The notes under the pieces were generated by a model. The model was not told where the DNA came from. It did no database searches and saw nothing but the letters and a program-made list of their open reading frames with translations. A program made the translations under genes and the position numbers. Of a stretch of DNA of 64,000 nucleotides, positions 62,167 to 64,000 are shown piece by piece. Position 1 is the first letter of the stretch, and each line of letters starts with the position of its first letter. Origin of the DNA: Curtobacterium sp. MCBD17_032 (lineage in GTDB: Bacteria; Actinomycetota; Actinomycetes; Actinomycetales; Microbacteriaceae); contig NZ_QKTO01000004.1 in NCBI RefSeq assembly GCF_003234855.1, positions 62,001 through 126,000 on the forward strand. The letters are read 5' to 3'.

Positions 62167-64000
62167 GTGAGCGCAGCGGAGAACATCGAGCACCAGGAAC
62201 CCGCCGAACTCCCGATCGACGGGCCGTCCGACGACCACCGACCGACCGCACCGGCCGCCATCGCCGAGGTCGCGGGCAACGCGGCGGCCGAGCACCTCTC
62301 GCCCGCCTTCCCCGAGCGGGCCGCGTGGGGGACCGCCTCGAAACTCCGCGCCTGGCAGGTCGAAGCGCTCACGAAGTACTTCGAGAAGGAGCCGCGCGAC
62401 TTCCTCGCCGCCGCGACCCCCGGCGCCGGCAAGACCACCTTCGCGCTGCGGCTGGCGACCGAGCTCCTCGCCCGCGGGACCGTCGACCGCCTGGTCGTCG
62501 TCGCCCCCACCGAGCACCTCAAGCGGCAGTGGGCGGACGCCGCGGACCGCGTGAACATCCGGCTCGACCCGATGTTCAAGAACGGCGACGGCATGTTCGG
62601 CCGGCACTACCAGGGCGTCGCGATCACCTACGCGCAGGTCGGCATGAACCCCGAGGTGCACGAGCGCATCACCGCTGGCGGCAGGACGCTCGTGATCCTC
62701 GACGAGGTGCACCACGGCGGTGACGCCCTGACCTGGGGCGACGGCATCCGGCAGGCGTTCACCAAGGCCACCCGGCGCCTGTCGCTGTCCGGCACGCCGT
62801 TCCGCTCGGACACCGCGCCGATCCCGTTCGTCCAGTACGCCCCCGACGAGCAGGGCATCCGCACCTCGATCTCGGACTACAACTACGGGTACGGCCGGGC
62901 ACTCAAGGACGGCGTCGTCCGCCCGGTGCTGTTCATGGCCTACGCCGGACAGATGCGGTGGAAGACCCGGATGGGCGACGAGATGGCCGCCTCGCTCGGT
63001 GACCCCGTCACGAAGGACATCACCGCGCAGGCGTGGCGCACCGCGCTGTCCCCGGAGGGCGAGTGGATGCCCGCCGTGCTCTCCGCGGCGGACAAGCGCC
63101 TCACCGAGGTCCGCCGCGGTGTGCCCGACGCCGGCGGACTGGTCATCGCGACCGACACCACGACGGCCCGCGCGTACGCCAGGATCCTGCAGCGCATCAC
63201 GGGGGAGCGGCCGACCGTGGTCCTGTCCGACGAGGCCGCGGGGTCGAGCCGGATCCAGTCCTTCGCCGAGGACACCTCGCGGTGGATGGTCGCCGTCCGC
63301 ATGGTGTCCGAGGGCGTCGACGTGCCGCGGCTCTGCGTCGGCGTCTACGCCACGAGCGCGAGCACGCCGCTGTTCTTCGCGCAGGTCATCGGTCGGTTCG
63401 TGCGCGCCCGGCGTCGTGGTGAGACCGCGTCGGTGTTCCTGCCGAGCGTCCCCGGCCTGATGGCGCTGGCCGCCAGTCTCGAGCTGGAGCGCGACCACGC
63501 CCTCGACCGTCCGAAGGACGCCGAGGACGGCATGTACAACCCGGAAGACGCCATGGTGGCCGAGGCGAACAAGGAGGACCGGGCCTCCGAGAGCCTGCTC
63601 GACGTCCAGCCGTTCGAGGCGCTCGACTCGCAGGCGTCGTTCGACCGGGTCCTCTACGACGGCGGTGAGTTCGGCACCGGCGGCGAGGTCGGGTCGCTCG
63701 AGGAGCTCGACTTCATCGGCATCCCGGGTCTGCTCGAACCCGACCAGGTGCGGGACCTCCTCCGCGCGCGGCAGGCGACCCAGGCCAAGCGGTCCAAGGG
63801 GCGCGTCCCGAAGGACGGCATGCCGAAGGCGCCCGAGCCGGTGGACCGGCCGATGTACATGACGATCAAGGAGCAGCGCTCGGAACTCCAGCGCCTCGTC
63901 TCGATCTGGTCGCGCCACGCGAACGAACCGCACGGAGCGATCCACGCCGAACTCCGCCGGATCAGCGGCGGACCGGCCGTCGCGCAGGCGAGCATCGAGC
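62167..64000 (+). CDS. DExH-box superfamily 2 helicase (3' partial)
   Basis: The reading frame stays open to the window end, about 611 codons so far. After 60 variable residues: motif I AATPGAGKTTFAL, motif II ILDEVHHGG, motif III LSLSGTPFR, then a second RecA lobe with MVSEGVDVPRLCVGVYAT and motif VI FAQVIGRFVRARR. Actinobacterial stand-alone helicase resembling the XPB/type-III-restriction-like group; nucleic-acid substrate unknown. GTG start backed by the -10 box 8 nt upstream. A shorter reading would miss motif I. Confidence 0.9.
   Translation, partial: MSAAENIEHQEPAELPIDGPSDDHRPTAPAAIAEVAGNAAAEHLSPAFPERAAWGTASKLRAWQVEALTKYFEKEPRDFLAAATPGAGKTTFALRLATELLARGTVDRLVVVAPTEHLKRQWADAADRVNIRLDPMFKNGDGMFGRHYQGVAITYAQVGMNPEVHERITAGGRTLVILDEVHHGGDALTWGDGIRQAFTKATRRLSLSGTPFRSDTAPIPFVQYAPDEQGIRTSISDYNYGYGRALKDGVVRPVLFMAYAGQMRWKTRMGDEMAASLGDPVTKDITAQAWRTALSPEGEWMPAVLSAADKRLTEVRRGVPDAGGLVIATDTTTARAYARILQRITGERPTVVLSDEAAGSSRIQSFAEDTSRWMVAVRMVSEGVDVPRLCVGVYATSASTPLFFAQVIGRFVRARRRGETASVFLPSVPGLMALAASLELERDHALDRPKDAEDGMYNPEDAMVAEANKEDRASESLLDVQPFEALDSQASFDRVLYDGGEFGTGGEVGSLEELDFIGIPGLLEPDQVRDLLRARQATQAKRSKGRVPKDGMPKAPEPVDRPMYMTIKEQRSELQRLVSIWSRHANEPHGAIHAELRRISGGPAVAQASIE

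Overview
The window is 64 kb of very GC-rich actinobacterial chromosome. Gene content (WhiA, RbpA, OpcA, an actinobacterial glycogen synthase, DUF3099, SUF with a Rieske partner), many GTG/TTG starts and TANNNT -10 boxes placed 6-8 nt before start codons point to a Microbacteriaceae member, most like Curtobacterium. The genus is an inference. I saw no rRNA, tRNA, CRISPR, IS element or prophage. It reads as a core chromosomal segment with one accessory-looking operon.

Layout. 1-8.0 kb: nucleotide excision repair (uvrB, cut at its 5' end; an SDR; uvrA; uvrC). 8.1-14.1 kb: rapZ, whiA, gap-pgk-tpiA, secG, rbpA. 14.2-22.6 kb, minus strand: pentose-phosphate operon tkt-tal-pgi-zwf-opcA-pgl. 23.0-25.4 kb: heme O synthase (ctaB) and, convergent, heme A synthase (ctaA). 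25.7-29.9 kb: SUF Fe-S operon sufB-sufD-Rieske-sufC-sufT, without sufS or sufU. 30-34 kb: bioY, an ABC-F ATPase, SURF1, a small Cys protein and DUF3099. 34.3-39.6 kb: a FabG-like reductase, serB, divergent glgC/glgA, an orphan ABC ATPase and rpmE2.

39.7-51.7 kb, minus strand: a roughly 12-kb tellurium/stress-type (ter) operon. In transcription order it holds a DEDDh exonuclease, a DUF475/TerC-like membrane protein, three TerD proteins, TelA, an XpaC-like partner, a diverged TerD, an unrecognised protein with a Gly-Ser repeat, a citrate-lyase-like TIM barrel, a 914-aa fusion of two phosphoribosyltransferases with TRSP and PELOTA modules, and a HAD phosphatase. The last three look like a small pathway for a nucleoside-like metabolite beside a metal-binding stress complex. 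This is the best candidate for an under-described system.

51.8-64 kb: alpha/beta hydrolase plus glycosyltransferase, a one-TM protein, histidine phosphatase, sirtuin, SpoU-type methyltransferase, S11 D,D-carboxypeptidase, SGNH hydrolase, acyl-CoA dehydrogenase, dinB and a DExH helicase cut by the window end.

Between genes there is a dispersed GGAGGCCCGG-type palindrome (two copies share 47 identical bases), several GC-rich micro- and minisatellites, and twelve promoters whose -10 box predicts leaderless mRNA.
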